Positions 12,024-23,680 of a stretch of 64,000 bases of DNA are shown here, one piece after another. The translations under genes were made by a program, and so were the position numbers. The notes under the pieces were generated by a model. That model was not told where the DNA came from. It saw nothing but the letters and a program-made list of their open reading frames with translations, and ran no database searches. The DNA comes from Metellina segmentata (taxonomy: Eukaryota; Arthropoda; Arachnida; Araneae; Tetragnathidae): contig OX375876.1 in assembly GCA_947359465.1 (NCBI GenBank), positions 65,478,998 to 65,542,997 of the forward strand, written 5' to 3'. Numbering within the stretch: position 1 is the first letter of the stretch; each line of letters starts with the position of its first letter.

Positions 12024-12864
12024 CAGTCAAGTCTCCTATAACGTTATTAAATCGTACCGTGTTACATGGAAACCGTGTTATAAGAAACGCAGAATTAATC
12101 GAAATCAGGAAATGTGTTATATGGAAACCGCGTTATGAGAAACACAGAATTAATCGAAATCAGGAAATGCGTTATATGGAAACCGCGTTATGAGAAGCAC
12201 AGAAATAAAACAAATAAGACTGCGTTATATGGAAACCGCGTTAGAAGAAACTCATAATTATTACAAATTAAATGAATTCGTACCGCGTTATATGGAATCT
12301 CAAAAATAAATAAACCCGTTCATTGAAAAATATCGTCTGTCCCATATGTTCAGAAATCGTTTACATTGTTCAAAGAACAAAAATAAGACTAAAAATAAAT
12401 TAAGTATCAGCTGAAATTCCATACAAAAAAAATAATTTTTGAAAGATACTTGCTTTTATAGCAGTACCGGTAAAGCAATCCAAGTTACCGTAATTCTCAA
12501 TATACATTCCAGTTTTTTCAAAGCTACCAAATTATGGTTGATTTAAATATACTTACTCGGGTGTTTTAGCATGAAACTTATCTAAATATAAAAATAAAGA
12601 AAGGTTTTATATTGCATTCACTAAACTAATATATGATGTATAAAATAAAGCACTGATAACTGGAATTGATATACAGGGGAATACCCCATAAATGTCAATT
12701 ACATAAAAATATATTTAACGCATCGAATAAGTGAATTGTTGGAATGTTCTTGTACAGAAAACGCGTTATAAGAAGACCACGTTATAGGAGAGCTGTCGGA
12801 ACTTTCGCTCCGCGTTATATGGTAATCACGTTATAAAAACACCGCTTTATAAGAGACTTGACTG
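12024..12864. mobile_element. Pogo/Tigger-type MITE, 841 bp, TA target duplication
   Basis: The ends are CAGTCAAGTCTCCTATAACG (left) and, on the other strand, CAGTCAAGTCTCTTATAAAG (right). Both are flanked by TA (12022-12023 and 12865-12866). Ends starting CAGT and a TA target are typical of pogo/Tigger elements. Just inside the left end, units built on CGTTATATGGAAACCGCGTTA and GAGAAACACAGAATTAAT are repeated three to four times (about 12060-12300). Related CGTTATA motifs recur before the right end (12755-12840). No transposase coding remains, so the element would depend on an autonomous relative. Confidence 0.85.
12060..12300. repeat. Subterminal ~55-bp repeats inside the pogo-type MITE
   Basis: The motif ATATGGAAACCGCGTTA occurs near 12118, 12173 and 12228, with a first variant (CATGGAAACCGTGTTA) near 12065 and another ATATGGAAT variant near 12290. 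Spacing is about 55 bp. The first units share GAAATCAGGAAATG almost without change. Subterminal repeats of this kind often serve as transposase binding sites; that role here is inferred. Confidence 0.75.
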
Positions 12865-12866
12865 TA

Positions 12867-13072
12867 GTTCCATTTTCTTTTGAATTTAAAAATGCCATAT
12901 ACTTTTAAAATTCACAACTTTAATTAACTTTTAAGGTAGTAAAACATTTCCAGTACACCCTTGACGAAATTTGTGGGTATGGATTAAAAACACATTCCAT
13001 ACAAAAATTAATTTATCTTCGTTGACATACTCCTACATATTAACTCCTATACTCCTATACTCCTATATTACC
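12867..13072. other. Short AT-rich spacer
   Basis: It includes a small run of CTCCTATA repeats (about 13029-13068) next to the following SINE. Nothing else was seen. Confidence 0.4.
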
Positions 13073-13273
13073 GGGCCGCGGTTGCCCGGTTGGAAGAGCA
13101 AACGGAGGGTTGCGAGTTCGAATCCAACCAAAGACCATCGTGTAGAAAGGTGACTGGTGCACGTTAAATCTGTCATGGCCTCAAATGTCCTCACGTAGGT
13201 GTGGTATGGAAGTTTGGAGAGTGGGTTTCCGCTAACATGTGACCACTTCATCCGATCATGGTTCAAAATTACT
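13073..13273 (+). repeat. SINE family A, head and body, tail missing
   Basis: The head GGGCCGCGGTTGCCCGGTTG is followed by a good B box (GCGAGTTCGAATCC at about 13109-13122) and by CACGTTAAATCTGTCATGGC. The copy ends at GATCATGGTTCAAAATTAC without the usual 3' tail. The head looks like a tRNA gene in isolation, but the same head recurs in at least six other places fused to the same body. Confidence 0.85.
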
Positions 13274-13784
13274 TTAAAATTACTCGAGTTATATTGAATC
13301 TATTAAGGAACCGCTGTCTTTTCAAGCAGAAACTCTACCTCCTTGGTCTTTAGCAGCTGGTTAATTATTTTAATCAACATACATATAAAATTAATTGTAT
13401 CTTTATGAAAATCTGAAGATTAATTATTAATTATCTGGTTAAACGCATACAAGTTTGTTGGAGCAAATTATCGTCGTTAGATGGACAGCAAATTTAATTG
13501 CCCAAATTTAGTTGTCATTCTCAAAGTAAATGGTGATCAAGCGCTCAACCTAATCAGAGGAGAAAGTGAGTTAAATGGATAATACACGTATATTTAAAAA
13601 GTAAGGATAATACAATATCCGCCTCAAGCAAGGTCACCTGATCATAATCCAGTATAGAATGCATGGGATTCTCTCGTACGTCACATTGCAGCCTACACAT
13701 CACCATCAAGAACCTCACAAGAACAAAGACCTGCTCTTGGCTCGAATGGCACTCCTTACCACAGAAACTTATGTAGATAGGTAC

Positions 13785-14128
13785 TTAATTAATGTCGTAT
13801 TGGAGCAACACAATGGGTTATTGGCAATGGTCCGGGAACAATCCCCGAAGCTAAAGATCTGAGGACATTACCAAATAATTTTTAACCATGGTCAGATAAC
13901 TAGGTCACACCTCAACTGACACCTAACTCTCTAAACTTCCACACCACGCCAACGTGTAGACAATTTAGGCCACGACAGTTTTAACGTCACTTTTTGTTGG
14001 ACGGTTTTAACGTCACCTTTTGTTGGACGGTTTAACGTCACCTTTTGTCACCCCCACTGGACTCACCAGTCACACACACTCACCAGTTGCTAGTCCGTTA
14101 CTCAACCAATCGGACTAACGTGTTCCCC
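13785..14128 (-). repeat. SINE family A with an internal 26-bp triplication
   Basis: Minus-strand family A landmarks run in order from the tail (TTGGAGCAACACAATGGG, 13799) through ACCATGGTCAGATAAC to the head remnants (AGTTGCTAGTCCGTTACTC, about 14085-14103). At 13978-14055 a 26-bp segment (GTTTTAACGTCAC plus TTTTTGTTGGAC) is present three times with minor changes, unlike any other copy. Confidence 0.8.
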
Positions 14129-14226
14129 AAGAAACTCCTGGACACTTTGTGAAAAGCCCGTTTAGATGAGATTTGAATTAGGGTTGAAGGTCCCCACCTT
14201 GTCTATTAGGTTGCTTTTAACAAACT
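14129..14226. other. Short spacer between two SINE copies
   Basis: No recognised feature. Confidence 0.4.
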
Positions 14227-14309
14227 TCAGGGACTGATCCCGGACCGTCGTCAATAGCCCGTTGTGTTGCTCTAGTACGACGTTAACTAAAATTACCAAT
14301 TACCTTTTT
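14227..14309 (+). repeat. SINE family A/C tail fragment
   Basis: It matches the shared 3' tail of families A and C: GGGACTGATCCCGGACCGTC, AATAGCCCGTTGTGTTGCTC and TAGTACGACGTTAACTAAAA, ending in ATTACC repeats. Head and body are missing, as expected of a 5'-truncated retroposed copy. Confidence 0.8.
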
Positions 14310-15002
14310 GCTTTTAACAAGAAATTTTTTTTTCGCAATAACTAAAACCAACATTGTGTTTACAGCAGCCTTTTTATCGTTTCTGTGGTTCCCAGAAGCA
14401 ATATGATGTATTTGGTTGTTCTTATTTTATTCCACCATTATTATTGTGGAATATCAATATACCATTACCATTGTCGAATAGCCATTTGTCGTTTGAGGTT
14501 CTTCGATGCACTGAATTAATTTCGGCACCTTTAATTTTTGGACATACATAGTATGTGCTTCACACATGACCAACTAAACTAAATTCCTTCATGGGAGGCC
14601 AATCCTATAAAAAGTTTGAGAGATAATGTTTTCCTGCACGTCTAAGGATGTTTGATTAAGGGTAGTAAAATATATTAATTAGTTTTAGGAATTTTTTATA
14701 TCAAAGTTAGATAATGGTGGCGATTATGCAGTTTTATATAAAGCAGTATGACGTACTTTTGAATAAATTTGATAGAGTTGATTTTTTTTTTGTGCGGACC
14801 GGAAATTTGCACTTTAAACAAATTATAAATGCTTGATGTTTCCTATGTTGCAGAACCAAAAAATTAACTACCCCCACGATGGGACTGCATATTATTTATA
14901 CTCTTCGGTTTTGACAAAACAAGAGTGTGTTTTTGGCCAAAGAAAAAAATGTTATACTAGACAAATTATTTAACTTAGGAATTATACTTGGTAAGGTAGT
15001 TA
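14310..15002. other. AT-rich spacer without features
   Basis: No SINE, TIR pair or coding similarity was seen. The 65-codon frame at 14354-14551 is not convincing. Confidence 0.4.
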
Positions 15003-15300
15003 ATTAATGTCCCACTAGAACGACATCACTGGCTATTGATGACGGTCCGAGATCCATCACGAAGGGAAAGATCCAAGGAGAACGCCACGAAATTTTAAAC
15101 CACGGTTCGATGACGAAAAACAACACTTGAGCTGGTTTCCCATTTTCCAAACTTCCACAACAAGCCAACGTGAGAACATTTGAGGCTACGACACATTTAA
15201 CGTGAACCAGCCTCCGTATACACAACGATGTTTGGCTGGATCGAGTTTCGAATTCGCAATCTTCCAGTTGCTAATCCGTTGCTCTTCCTACTGGAGTACT
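15003..15300 (-). repeat. SINE family A, near full length
   Basis: From left to right (minus orientation) it shows the tail (TCCCACTAGAACGACATCAC), AAACCACGGTTCGATGACGA, CAAACTTCCACAACAAGCCA, and the tRNA-like head (AGTTTCGAATTCGCAATCTT, then CCAGTTGCTAATCCGTTGCT). All modules are in the expected order; diverged at many positions. Confidence 0.85.
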
Positions 15301-16656
15301 GTTATCCGAATTATTTTAGGTGTTTGCAAATATAATCATAGAATTCTAGCAGTTTTCAAACGTATGGATAATTTGGTCTCGATGTTATTACGTGTTGGTG
15401 ACATTTGATAATTACCCATATTTTAAAAGTTAAATCTTTTATTGTACATTCATATCAACGGTTTTCTCTTAATTAACAAATATATCATCCTGAAAGTTTA
15501 ACAAATCGTTTTTCTCAAAGATAAGCAATGTCAATTTACTCCTTCTTCATCAATTTAGGATTCGCTAACCTGATCCCTGACCCCGTTTAATCATCAGAAA
15601 ATATGATCTTCTCTTCAAATATGTAAATTCCTAATAATACATGGAAAAGTGCTGGCGGAAGTAAAATAACTATCTTCTGTCACTAAGCCAATATTTACTC
15701 TTGACATTGCCAGTATCGCAATGACTTCAATTATTGCCAGTGATCGACATATTAGTGGAAGTCGCTATGGTGTTCATGTTATGGTTTGACGGGTGACTTA
15801 GCTAAGGTCAGTTCGGAATTATCCCAACCATGTTCTCCTATTGAATGCAGAAAGAAGAACTGGAAATACGAGAATCAAACATCCTGACTTTAATATTTAC
15901 AAAAGATATAACTAAAGGGAAAGGTTCAAACTCCTTGCTCAGGTCGCAAAATCGCGACAGGATCTACCGAGAACTATAGGACTATTTAGTTTTCGTGTTA
16001 TCTCTGGAAACTACTACGTACAAAAGCATCTGTACCAAATTGGCTTGTCAGACTCTCCAACTTGATCTCTGCGTGGCCTTTCTGACGTAACAAGAAAACT
16101 ATTGGCTTACTGACATCTCAGTGAATAATTCTGAGGAGGAAGTTTAATATTTCATTTATTTTCCAACATTATATTGGGGGCTTCTGGGTAGAGACTAATG
16201 AGTAAAAGGCAAATATCTGGAGTAGGATAAAAAGTGGTTTCAACATACTAATTCCTTTGCTCATAAAACATGAATTTTCTGTCACGATAATTATAGTCAA
16301 CATCTCATCTCAAAGCGTAAATGTCCCCTCATTTCCCACGATACTGACACTCAAATCACATGTAAATCACAGCCATTGTCCGAAATATCATCTAATCGGG
16401 GAAAGAACACTTCACACTCTGTTTCGGCCTTTGTGTAAACTATTCACGCCAACCACGCGCACGAAAACTTCCAAGATTTAAAGGAAACTCACTGCGTTTG
16501 AGCTTTTCCAAGCAAGGTTCACTGAACAGACTCTTACGGGCGTAATTGATGTTTTAAAAGCTCAACAGACCTAGACCGATCTAATCTCTCTCTGGCGAAG
16601 GAGCGTTTAGTCAGAACCATTGTATCCGTCACCATGTGTTAATCTTCACGTGGTTT
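15301..16656. other. Unique-looking sequence, moderately GC in its middle
   Basis: The stretch has no repeat that I could match within the window. The part at about 15560-16480 is less AT-rich than the surroundings but shows no protein similarity. Confidence 0.35.
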
Positions 16657-17575
16657 CATAGGCATTGCATTCAAAATGCTGTTTTGCATTCGGTATAATG
16701 CGCGTGACCGAGAGGATGTAGCACAGATGTGAGGCAAACGGATCTTGTTGATATCAATACATGTGATGATGCCGTGATTTCTTGAATAACACCTTCGAAT
16801 AGGAAGGTTACAAAAGAATGAATATTTATGAAATTTAGGATGGATGCCAAATGTTATTGTAGCACATTTTCTGCTGGTGTTATGAGATTTGAATACAAAA
16901 TCAAGCTTGTTCAGAATTTAATACCATTCTGTTAAATCCATTGAGACTAATAAATAAATTTGAAAGCGAGTCATGATCAATTGAATGGCTTGAATCGGAA
17001 GCAACTTATTACTTATCTGCCTAAAAATTATCATAGGCATTGCATTCAAAATGCTATTTTGCATTCGGTATAATGCGCTTTATTGAGAGGATGTAGCACA
17101 GATATGAGGTAAATGGTTCTTGTTGATATCAATACATGCGATGTTGATGTGATTTTTCCATTAACACCTTCGTATAGGAAGAAGGTTACCAAAGAATGAA
17201 TATGTTTGACTGGATGTAGCACAGATATGAGATAAACGGTTCTTGTTGAAATCAATACATGCGATGATACTGTAATTTTTCCATAAATGCCTTCGTATAA
17301 AAAGAAGGTTACAAAAGAATAAATATGTCTGTAGTATAGGATAGATGCGCTTTGTATCACTATATCATATTCCTTATGCTGTTATGTAATGTCATGAGCT
17401 GTTTATGAGTTTTGAATATAAAAAAAAAGGTTGTTCAGAATTTACTAATGTTTACGATTCTGTTAAACCATTGAAAGTAATAAGCAATTTTGAAAGCAAG
17501 TCAGGATTAATTGAATGGTTTGAATCGAGAGCAACTTATACTGATGTGTCTAAAAAGAACACACAAAGCACATTA
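16657..17575. repeat. Tandem duplication (375-bp unit) with a nested 123-bp duplication
   Basis: CATAGGCATTGCATTCAAAA occurs at 16657 and 17032. Later landmarks also match in order: ACACCTTCGAATAGGAAG versus ACACCTTCGTATAGGAAG, and TTGTTCAGAATTTA near 16909 and 17430. In the second copy, a segment from GGATGTAGCACAGATATGAG is itself present twice (17089 and 17212, 123 bp apart). The minus strand reads through all three copies of that segment in one frame (see the next entry). Confidence 0.85.
16690..17360 (-). CDS. Minus-strand peptide-repeat frame in the duplication, status unknown
   Basis: On the minus strand, 17360-17046 is open for 104 codons and contains the same ~41-residue segment twice; the shared part reads THVLISTRT-like after GKIT (VLISTRTxYLISVLHP in both). 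The older copy at about 16820-16682 is also open in the same frame and reads VTFLFEGV, ITASSHVLISTRS and SVLHPLGHAHYTECK. Relative to the other copies it lacks exactly one codon (a Phe). The period of 123 bp is 41 codons, so duplication did not break the frame. I recognise no family. Many differences between copies change amino acids, so selection for a protein is not shown; chance openness of a repeat remains the simplest alternative. Confidence 0.2.
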
Positions 17576-18242
17576 CAAGTTTCTAAAATAATATTTAGTA
17601 ATTTAGTACCATTACTTTAAAAATAAATAGAAATTCATTTCGCATGTTTTGTATATTTTGTGGCTAGGTGAACGCTAGATTTTTATGATAGGCATTTTCT
17701 GTCAAGCTAAACGCAGATGACGGTAGAGTTTCTACGGTGGAATGTGCGTTTTTTTTTTTTTTTTCATTTATAAACTTGACATCACTTGGCTTGTTTTAGG
17801 AATACGATTTCAGCACAGACAGTATAAATTACAAAGAATGAATTCCGAATCGATACACGGTAGCTAATTGGTTATTTAAGTAGAAGTAAAGTCTTCTCTT
17901 TCCATCTGATTTGTTTGTTTGCTCTGAAAATCACTCACATTTATAGTATCTTCTCGAGAAAAGGGACCTAATTTAAAATGATGTTTTTAGTTAGCAACAA
18001 TTATTTTAAACTCAAAATCTAAACAGAAATTTTCAGTAAAAATATGAATGAATTCTATAGTTTTCAAACTGACTAGGCTTTAAAATTTTCTGTCTTCTTT
18101 TGATTGTCTTGCAAAGTTTACTGTTTCGAATCATGTAACTTTCAATACGATATATTTAAATGGATTACAAATTTGCTCTGAAGTTAATCTAAAGGCATTT
18201 AACCGTTTTGGATCAAATTTGGCTGATACTCTTTATAATACT
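17576..18242. other. AT-rich spacer with a poly-T run
   Basis: A T16-type run lies near 17750-17765. Nothing else was seen. Confidence 0.4.
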
Positions 18243-18250
18243 ATTTAAAA

Positions 18251-18403
18251 CAGGGCTCGAAATACCCGGGTGCACAGGTGCACTGTGCACGTGAAAATAA
18301 AATTGTGCACCTAATTTTTTCCCGCTAGGCGCACCTGTGCACCTAACTTAAAAACTTAGGTGCACCTTGTGCACCTGTATTAAAAAATATATTTCGAGGC
18401 CTG
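18251..18403. mobile_element. hAT-type MITE, 153 bp, perfect 8-bp target duplication
   Basis: The ends are CAGGGCTCGAAATA and, on the other strand, CAGGCCTCGAAATA (13 of 14 identical). The flanks are ATTTAAAA at 18243-18250 and again at 18404-18411. An 8-bp duplication with CAG...CTG ends is the hAT signature. The interior has seven copies of the self-complementary hexamer GTGCAC (18270, 18278, 18285, 18305, 18337, 18360, 18369). No coding capacity. Confidence 0.9.
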
Positions 18404-18411
18404 ATTTAAAA

Positions 18412-21394
18412 CATATGATATTTATGTATGTTTGATATGTTTTCTGGATGTGCTAAGGAGTCGTCTAAATTGCCAGTAGGAATGCTATACCTTTTTTAAA
18501 ATCTCCAATAGCTAGGGTAAAATTATAATACAAGAAAAGATTAAGCATAATACACAAAGAAAGACAATGAACAACTAAAAATTAACATAACAAACATCGA
18601 GAAACAACAGAGAAACAAAGAAAAGAACGAAGCCATTGCCCTAAAAGTTTTCTTGCCTTCTACTACCTACGCACCTCAGAAAGTTCGTCGAGGATTTTTT
18701 TAGAGTTGGTTTCTGCCCATTACTTTCCAGAATCACAGAAAGGGCAGTAAGGATTGGGTGGAGATCCTTAAGCGATTCAAATAAGTGGTAAAGCAATCCT
18801 ATCCTGTTCAATTTGCCGTTAAGGACATTGCAAATGGTGCACCACTAGAAGTTAGATATAATTAGCCCCAGAAATGTAATACCTTGCCAATGTATAAATA
18901 TATATTTCTATTTAAATGTTTGCTAAATTATTTTTAACAATATTTGATAACTTTTATTTTGTAACGAGATAAGTGAAACTTTTTTTTGTGTCGCTACACT
19001 GTACCCCAGAATGTGAAATACCTTAATTAATTCTTGTTTTATTGCCTTTAAAAAAACTTTAACTCTCATGAAATTGTCGGAAATAGACGTAGCAAGATAG
19101 TTTAAAAGTTCAAAACCTTGTACGCCACAAAACAGTTTGTAGATTTGTTTCTCCAATTCTATTAGATCAATTAACAAGACACTTTATATGTCTCTGAGTG
19201 TCAAGCCTTCCTTACAAAAGGAGGATTGAGTCACGGAAATAGAATATTGACCAGTCAGTAACAATGCTTTCCTATTAAGATTTATTTTTTTCACTTGTAT
19301 AAATGCTACATACTTTAAACACCCCCCCTAATGGACAAAAAAAAACCTTTAAACATAATAGTTTTAAACTTAAAAAAAAGGTTTCACGCTTAAAATAGCA
19401 CTGTGAGTTGAAATAAAATTTCAATGAAATAGTTTAATACAAGAATCTTTGATAATTTTTAAATGTGAAAGTTTATATTCAAATATAACTTCTAAAACAA
19501 TAGCTTAAAATGTTCTTAGCATTTTATTCGTTTTTGAAAAATCAACGAAATGATTCTTTAACTAAACCTAGAATAATTTTTATTTTTATTTCTTCGCCCT
19601 AATGTTCATTTATTTACTTTCATCTCTCTCGCAGTCTTGACATTCCGCCCACATTTTTCGTCATGAATGCTTTTACCACATTACCACTTAGTTTTACAAA
19701 AAAAAAATCTCGTTTTCAGAGTTTTCATTTATTTTAAATTGTAGTTTTTTTTGGTTTTGCAATATGATAGATTAAAAAAACTAACAAATAGAGACCTGAT
19801 CCATATGTCAAGCTACCATCACAGTGGCTCAAATCTTTCTAAATGGCAATTTTCTAAAGAAAATTGCATTGTTACTTTAACCCTGATTCCACGTACAAAT
19901 TGACATCAGAATCTAAGGTTAATATTTTATATTTACTTACATCCTACTAGCTAATATTTATATCAACATTTTACTTGACAAAATCTTTTAAAAAAATATG
20001 TTTAAAATCCTTACTTTTTTAAGTTTAAAAAGACTTCAATTTGAATATTTCCACAATTTTTTTTGACTAGCTAGTATATGAAATTGAGATGTGTGTCTGA
20101 GTAAATAATGTAGCCTTAATGGTAAAATAGTAGCCATTAATGACCAAAAGTTACCCAGTTGCAAAAAACTGAAACACTTTTAAGTAGGAAAATTCAGTTG
20201 AGGGTTAAACCTCTCGCATAGTCCAGGTTCCACAACTTTCCCAATTTGAGCAATTAATCAATTAATAAAAATATATATAATCCAAGATCTGTTTATAGCA
20301 TTTTGTAGGGCCTTGGTTACATAGACCCCTTACCTCAAATAAAGCTATTACACCCTTCAAACATCAGTAATTTGAGTGACTATAGAAATAATATTTGTTT
20401 TAGTCACCTAAATAATATAAAAACCATTTTGTATGTTAGCGGAACAGAAATGCTAAATTTTTTGGTCCACAAATCCTATCTCCGATTTTAGTCGGTGTGT
20501 GAATCTTTTTCAGTCATCCATGCAAATTTTGAATCAATTCAAATTCTGGGTGCTCAGAAACACAACTATATTACCTCCAACGAATAACTAGTAACATTGC
20601 ACAAAGAAAGTTCCAAAGCCATTTAAATAACCACATCCTTTAATTTGAGCACACTTCACTTTTAAAAAGCGGTCCATTATTTCCAAAATATTTTGAAAAC
20701 CATTAGCAAGCGCACGTTTCTCATCTCTTCAAATTTCAATCCCGACCGAGACATTTTCTCGTCTATTCCACAACACAACACGAAACACGAAACCCCAGTA
20801 GTTGTTTTCCTTCATATCGTAGGAATATACTCGGCAGAATCTTCTTTTATCAGCCATCGAGAATAGTAGCACCGTCAACATCGCCCATCCACCAAAAGGA
20901 ATCTTCGTAAACAAGGAAATCCTATCTACCTCTGCGAAATTTGCGAAAGGGAGTTGGTGCATGTACGTGATCTAGTTAAGCGAGGAGGAATGGGAAAAAA
21001 AAAGACTTCGTGTCAAAATTTCACTACACGTCGACCGTCTTGTGCTCGCTGCCTGGGGTGCAGCACGTAATAAATTGAGGCTAGTCCTTTCATCTCTTGC
21101 TTTCTCTTTGGAAGACACGACTGAGTTGATTGGAAATAGAGCGTGGCACCTTTTGTGGTGAGAGAATTATACCGCCTGAGACATCCCAAAACCGAATATT
21201 GTAACGGTAGTTGGAAATATGAATTTCGTAGGGACCTTGAACTGTTACGCAGTCAAATTTGCGTAGCTAAGTTATCCTGCAAGTTGAGGACCTATGAGTG
21301 GTAAACATGCCAAATTATCAGAAATTCAAAATTTTTGTGGAAACAGAGCAGAAGCCCATCAGTCGACAGATTATGATATGATAATTTACTTTCA
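18412..21394. other. AT-rich stretch with a GC-richer islet near 20.7-21.2 kb
   Basis: No gene or mobile element was recognised. An 84-codon minus frame (19177-18923) and a 77-codon minus frame (20962-20729) have no known motifs. The islet at about 20640-21200 stands out by composition only. Confidence 0.35.
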
Positions 21395-21525
21395 TCTCTT
21401 GAAGATGTAGTATCACTGGAAAAACATCAGTTTATAAGTTTATCCTGCAAGTTAGGACTCTCTTGAAGATTTAGGGTCACTGGAAAAACATCAGTTTATT
21501 AGTTTATATTTTAAGCTGACAATAT
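21395..21525. repeat. Two-copy 64-bp direct repeat
   Basis: TCTCTTGAAGATGTAGTATC starts at 21395 and TCTCTTGAAGATTTAGGGTC at 21459. Both are followed by ACTGGAAAAACATCAGTTTA. A weaker echo of the same wording occurs at about 21755-21785. Confidence 0.75.
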
Positions 21526-23150
21526 AAATCTAAGTAAAAATGCCAAAATATTAGAAATTCAAATTTTTGGGTAAAATAGATACATTATATGCTTAGTGCT
21601 GAAACTCAACTGACCATTTTTTACTCTACAACTGTTTAAAGGCTGTTAGGTTTTAAATAAAATATGGAACCTCTAAGAATTTTGAAAGTGTTAAATATCT
21701 TTTAAACAGATTATAATGTGTTAATGTATTTTTAAACGTCTTGAAAACTTCAAGTCTGAAAAAACATCAATTATTGAGTTTCTGTTCTAAGCTGACGATG
21801 TAAGCCTTACTGTGTTTGGGTATGATGGTGAAAGTTCCAAAGAAATTTCATTTGCCTATAAAAAGGCTAATAAGTGTCTTAATTCGATGCGCCGATTAGC
21901 AAGGGAACTATAGAACCACGCGAACTAAGAAGCTTTTTTTACTGTAGCTCTTACTATAGTTGCTCTTCCCTTGATTGAACAATTTTAATATAATTTAATG
22001 GACAAAGATCTGTTCAAATTTCTAATCTATAAGTCTTTCAAGTGTTTTCTAATTAAAACGTTCTATACGTCACCAAATCTGGAAAAGGTTAACGTATAAG
22101 ACTAAAATTCAGAATCAAAATATTTTCCATTTGTTCTTGTCATTCTCGAATTCAAGCTGTCAATTCAAAATAATTTGTGTCCTATGTATGAGCTGTTATA
22201 TTTGAACAATATTCGACTCTAAGAACAACTCGAAAAATAAAATTTCACATAATTTAAAAATAGCAAACTGAATCGTATTATTTTTTGTTAGAAAATTGCA
22301 AAATGAGGAACTTAGTTTTAAGTGAGAACAATAAATTATATTTTAAAATAACAAAGGGAGCGCTTAAATACTTACCTTTTAATTATCAGCATCATCATTT
22401 AAAAAGAAAATTTAGATTTGTAGATTAGGTATTTAGCTTTTAGCTTTGTAATTAGTTATATTTGAATTCACTTAAAATCGAAGATATTAGTAAGCAATAA
22501 TAAAATTTCTTCGACAATGCCAAAATTTTTATGATCATACGTAATTAGAGTAAGATATGTACTTAAGCTGATAAACACCCGAATCTTTCTTCTTTATTTG
22601 CGCAGTCCGTAGGTAATAAATCAAATTCCCCAATAAGTTTCTAACCATAAAATTTGCATAAGGGGTTGTATTCAAAGCTAATTATGATCAAACACAATAA
22701 CTTAAAATGGCAATACATGCCCATTTTTGAATGCGTATTAAGTCTCAAGTCACCTTACTCAGCAGTTTCTTTATTATGAGTATGTTAAGTTTTTTGAACT
22801 CATAAAATTAAATAAGTTATTAGTTAATTGAATCATAGAATATTATTATCTATCGAAATGATCTTCCTATCTCATTGATATTTTTATTGTTACTTTTAAG
22901 GAGCGGAAGTAAAGCTTACGCGATTTTTCTTTTTATCTTTTTAAATAATTTTAAGCATGCAGTTTGAATTATTATTTGTTGATGAACTAAATTAAATTAT
23001 TGGCTATTTAGTATGCAAATTAGTAAACGAAAAAGTATAGAAATTTTGAGACACTTGGATATAAATAGACTTAGAAAGACTTTATACAAGCGTGCAAAAT
23101 TTAAATTGTTTCTGTTTCTGAATGTTTTACACTAGTTACCATCTAGTTAT
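21526..23150. other. AT-rich stretch without features
   Basis: No SINE, TIR pair, tandem array or coding similarity was seen. Confidence 0.4.
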
Positions 23151-23159
23151 TAAAAAATT

Positions 23160-23680
23160 CGTATAAAAATCGTTTTTTAAACTTGTACTAAAATTGCTCA
23201 CCAAGACCAAGAGAACGATTGCCCTAGCCAATAAGCTGATTGATGAAAGACCACAGATCAGCCATTGTTTACAAAACGATCCCATTCAGCAACATGTTCA
23301 ATGAACTTTTTACAACTTAATCAGTAGTCAGGAAATAGACTGGTCTTTAATGAAATCTTTTTTATTTTATTTCCAATGGCAAGGCTGGGTACAGATTGCA
23401 AAGACAAATACAATACATAATACAATACAGAACTACAATACAGTACAGAATTGACCGAAGTCATTGTAGCCTTATACAAGGCCTGAAGTGATGGTCACTT
23501 GTGAAGGGGCACCCAGTGGGTGGACCATCATTGTCCCTAACAAAGGACAGCACAATTTACATCCATGCCCTGACCCGGATTCGAACCAGGAACCTTCGAA
23601 TCCAGAAGCCAACACATTGACCACTAGACCGGTTGGTCGGCTTAATGAAATCTAAAACCAAGAAAAAAATGTATAAGGTA
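23160..23680 (+). repeat. Dispersed repeat Q, copy 1, split by a family B SINE
   Basis: The sequence GAACGATTGCCCTAGCCAAT with GATGAAAGACCACAGATCAG, CATTGTTTACAAAACGA and CCCATTCAGCAACATG matches 24490-24585 closely. It also matches 25541-25640 in reverse orientation. After the SINE (23359-23641) it resumes with TAATGAAATCTAAAACCAAG, matching 24630 onward. Confidence 0.75.
23359..23641 (-). repeat. SINE family B, full length, 12-bp target duplication
   Basis: On the minus strand it reads GCCGACCAACCGGTCTAGTG (A-box region) and GGTTCCTGGTTCGAATCCGG (B box), then CAGGGCATGGATGTAAATTG. The family B body follows (GTGCTGTCCTTTGTTAGGGA, CACTGGGTGCCCCTTCACAA) and it ends in AAATAAAATAAAA. The 12-bp sequence TTAATGAAATCT flanks it on both sides (23347-23358 and 23642-23653), the mark of LINE-driven retroposition. 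Confidence 0.92.

Noticed and set aside
13073..13145. Apparent tRNA gene (GGTTGCCCGGTTGGAAGAG... with B box)
   Set aside because: It is the head of SINE family A; identical wording appears in other family A copies with the same body attached.
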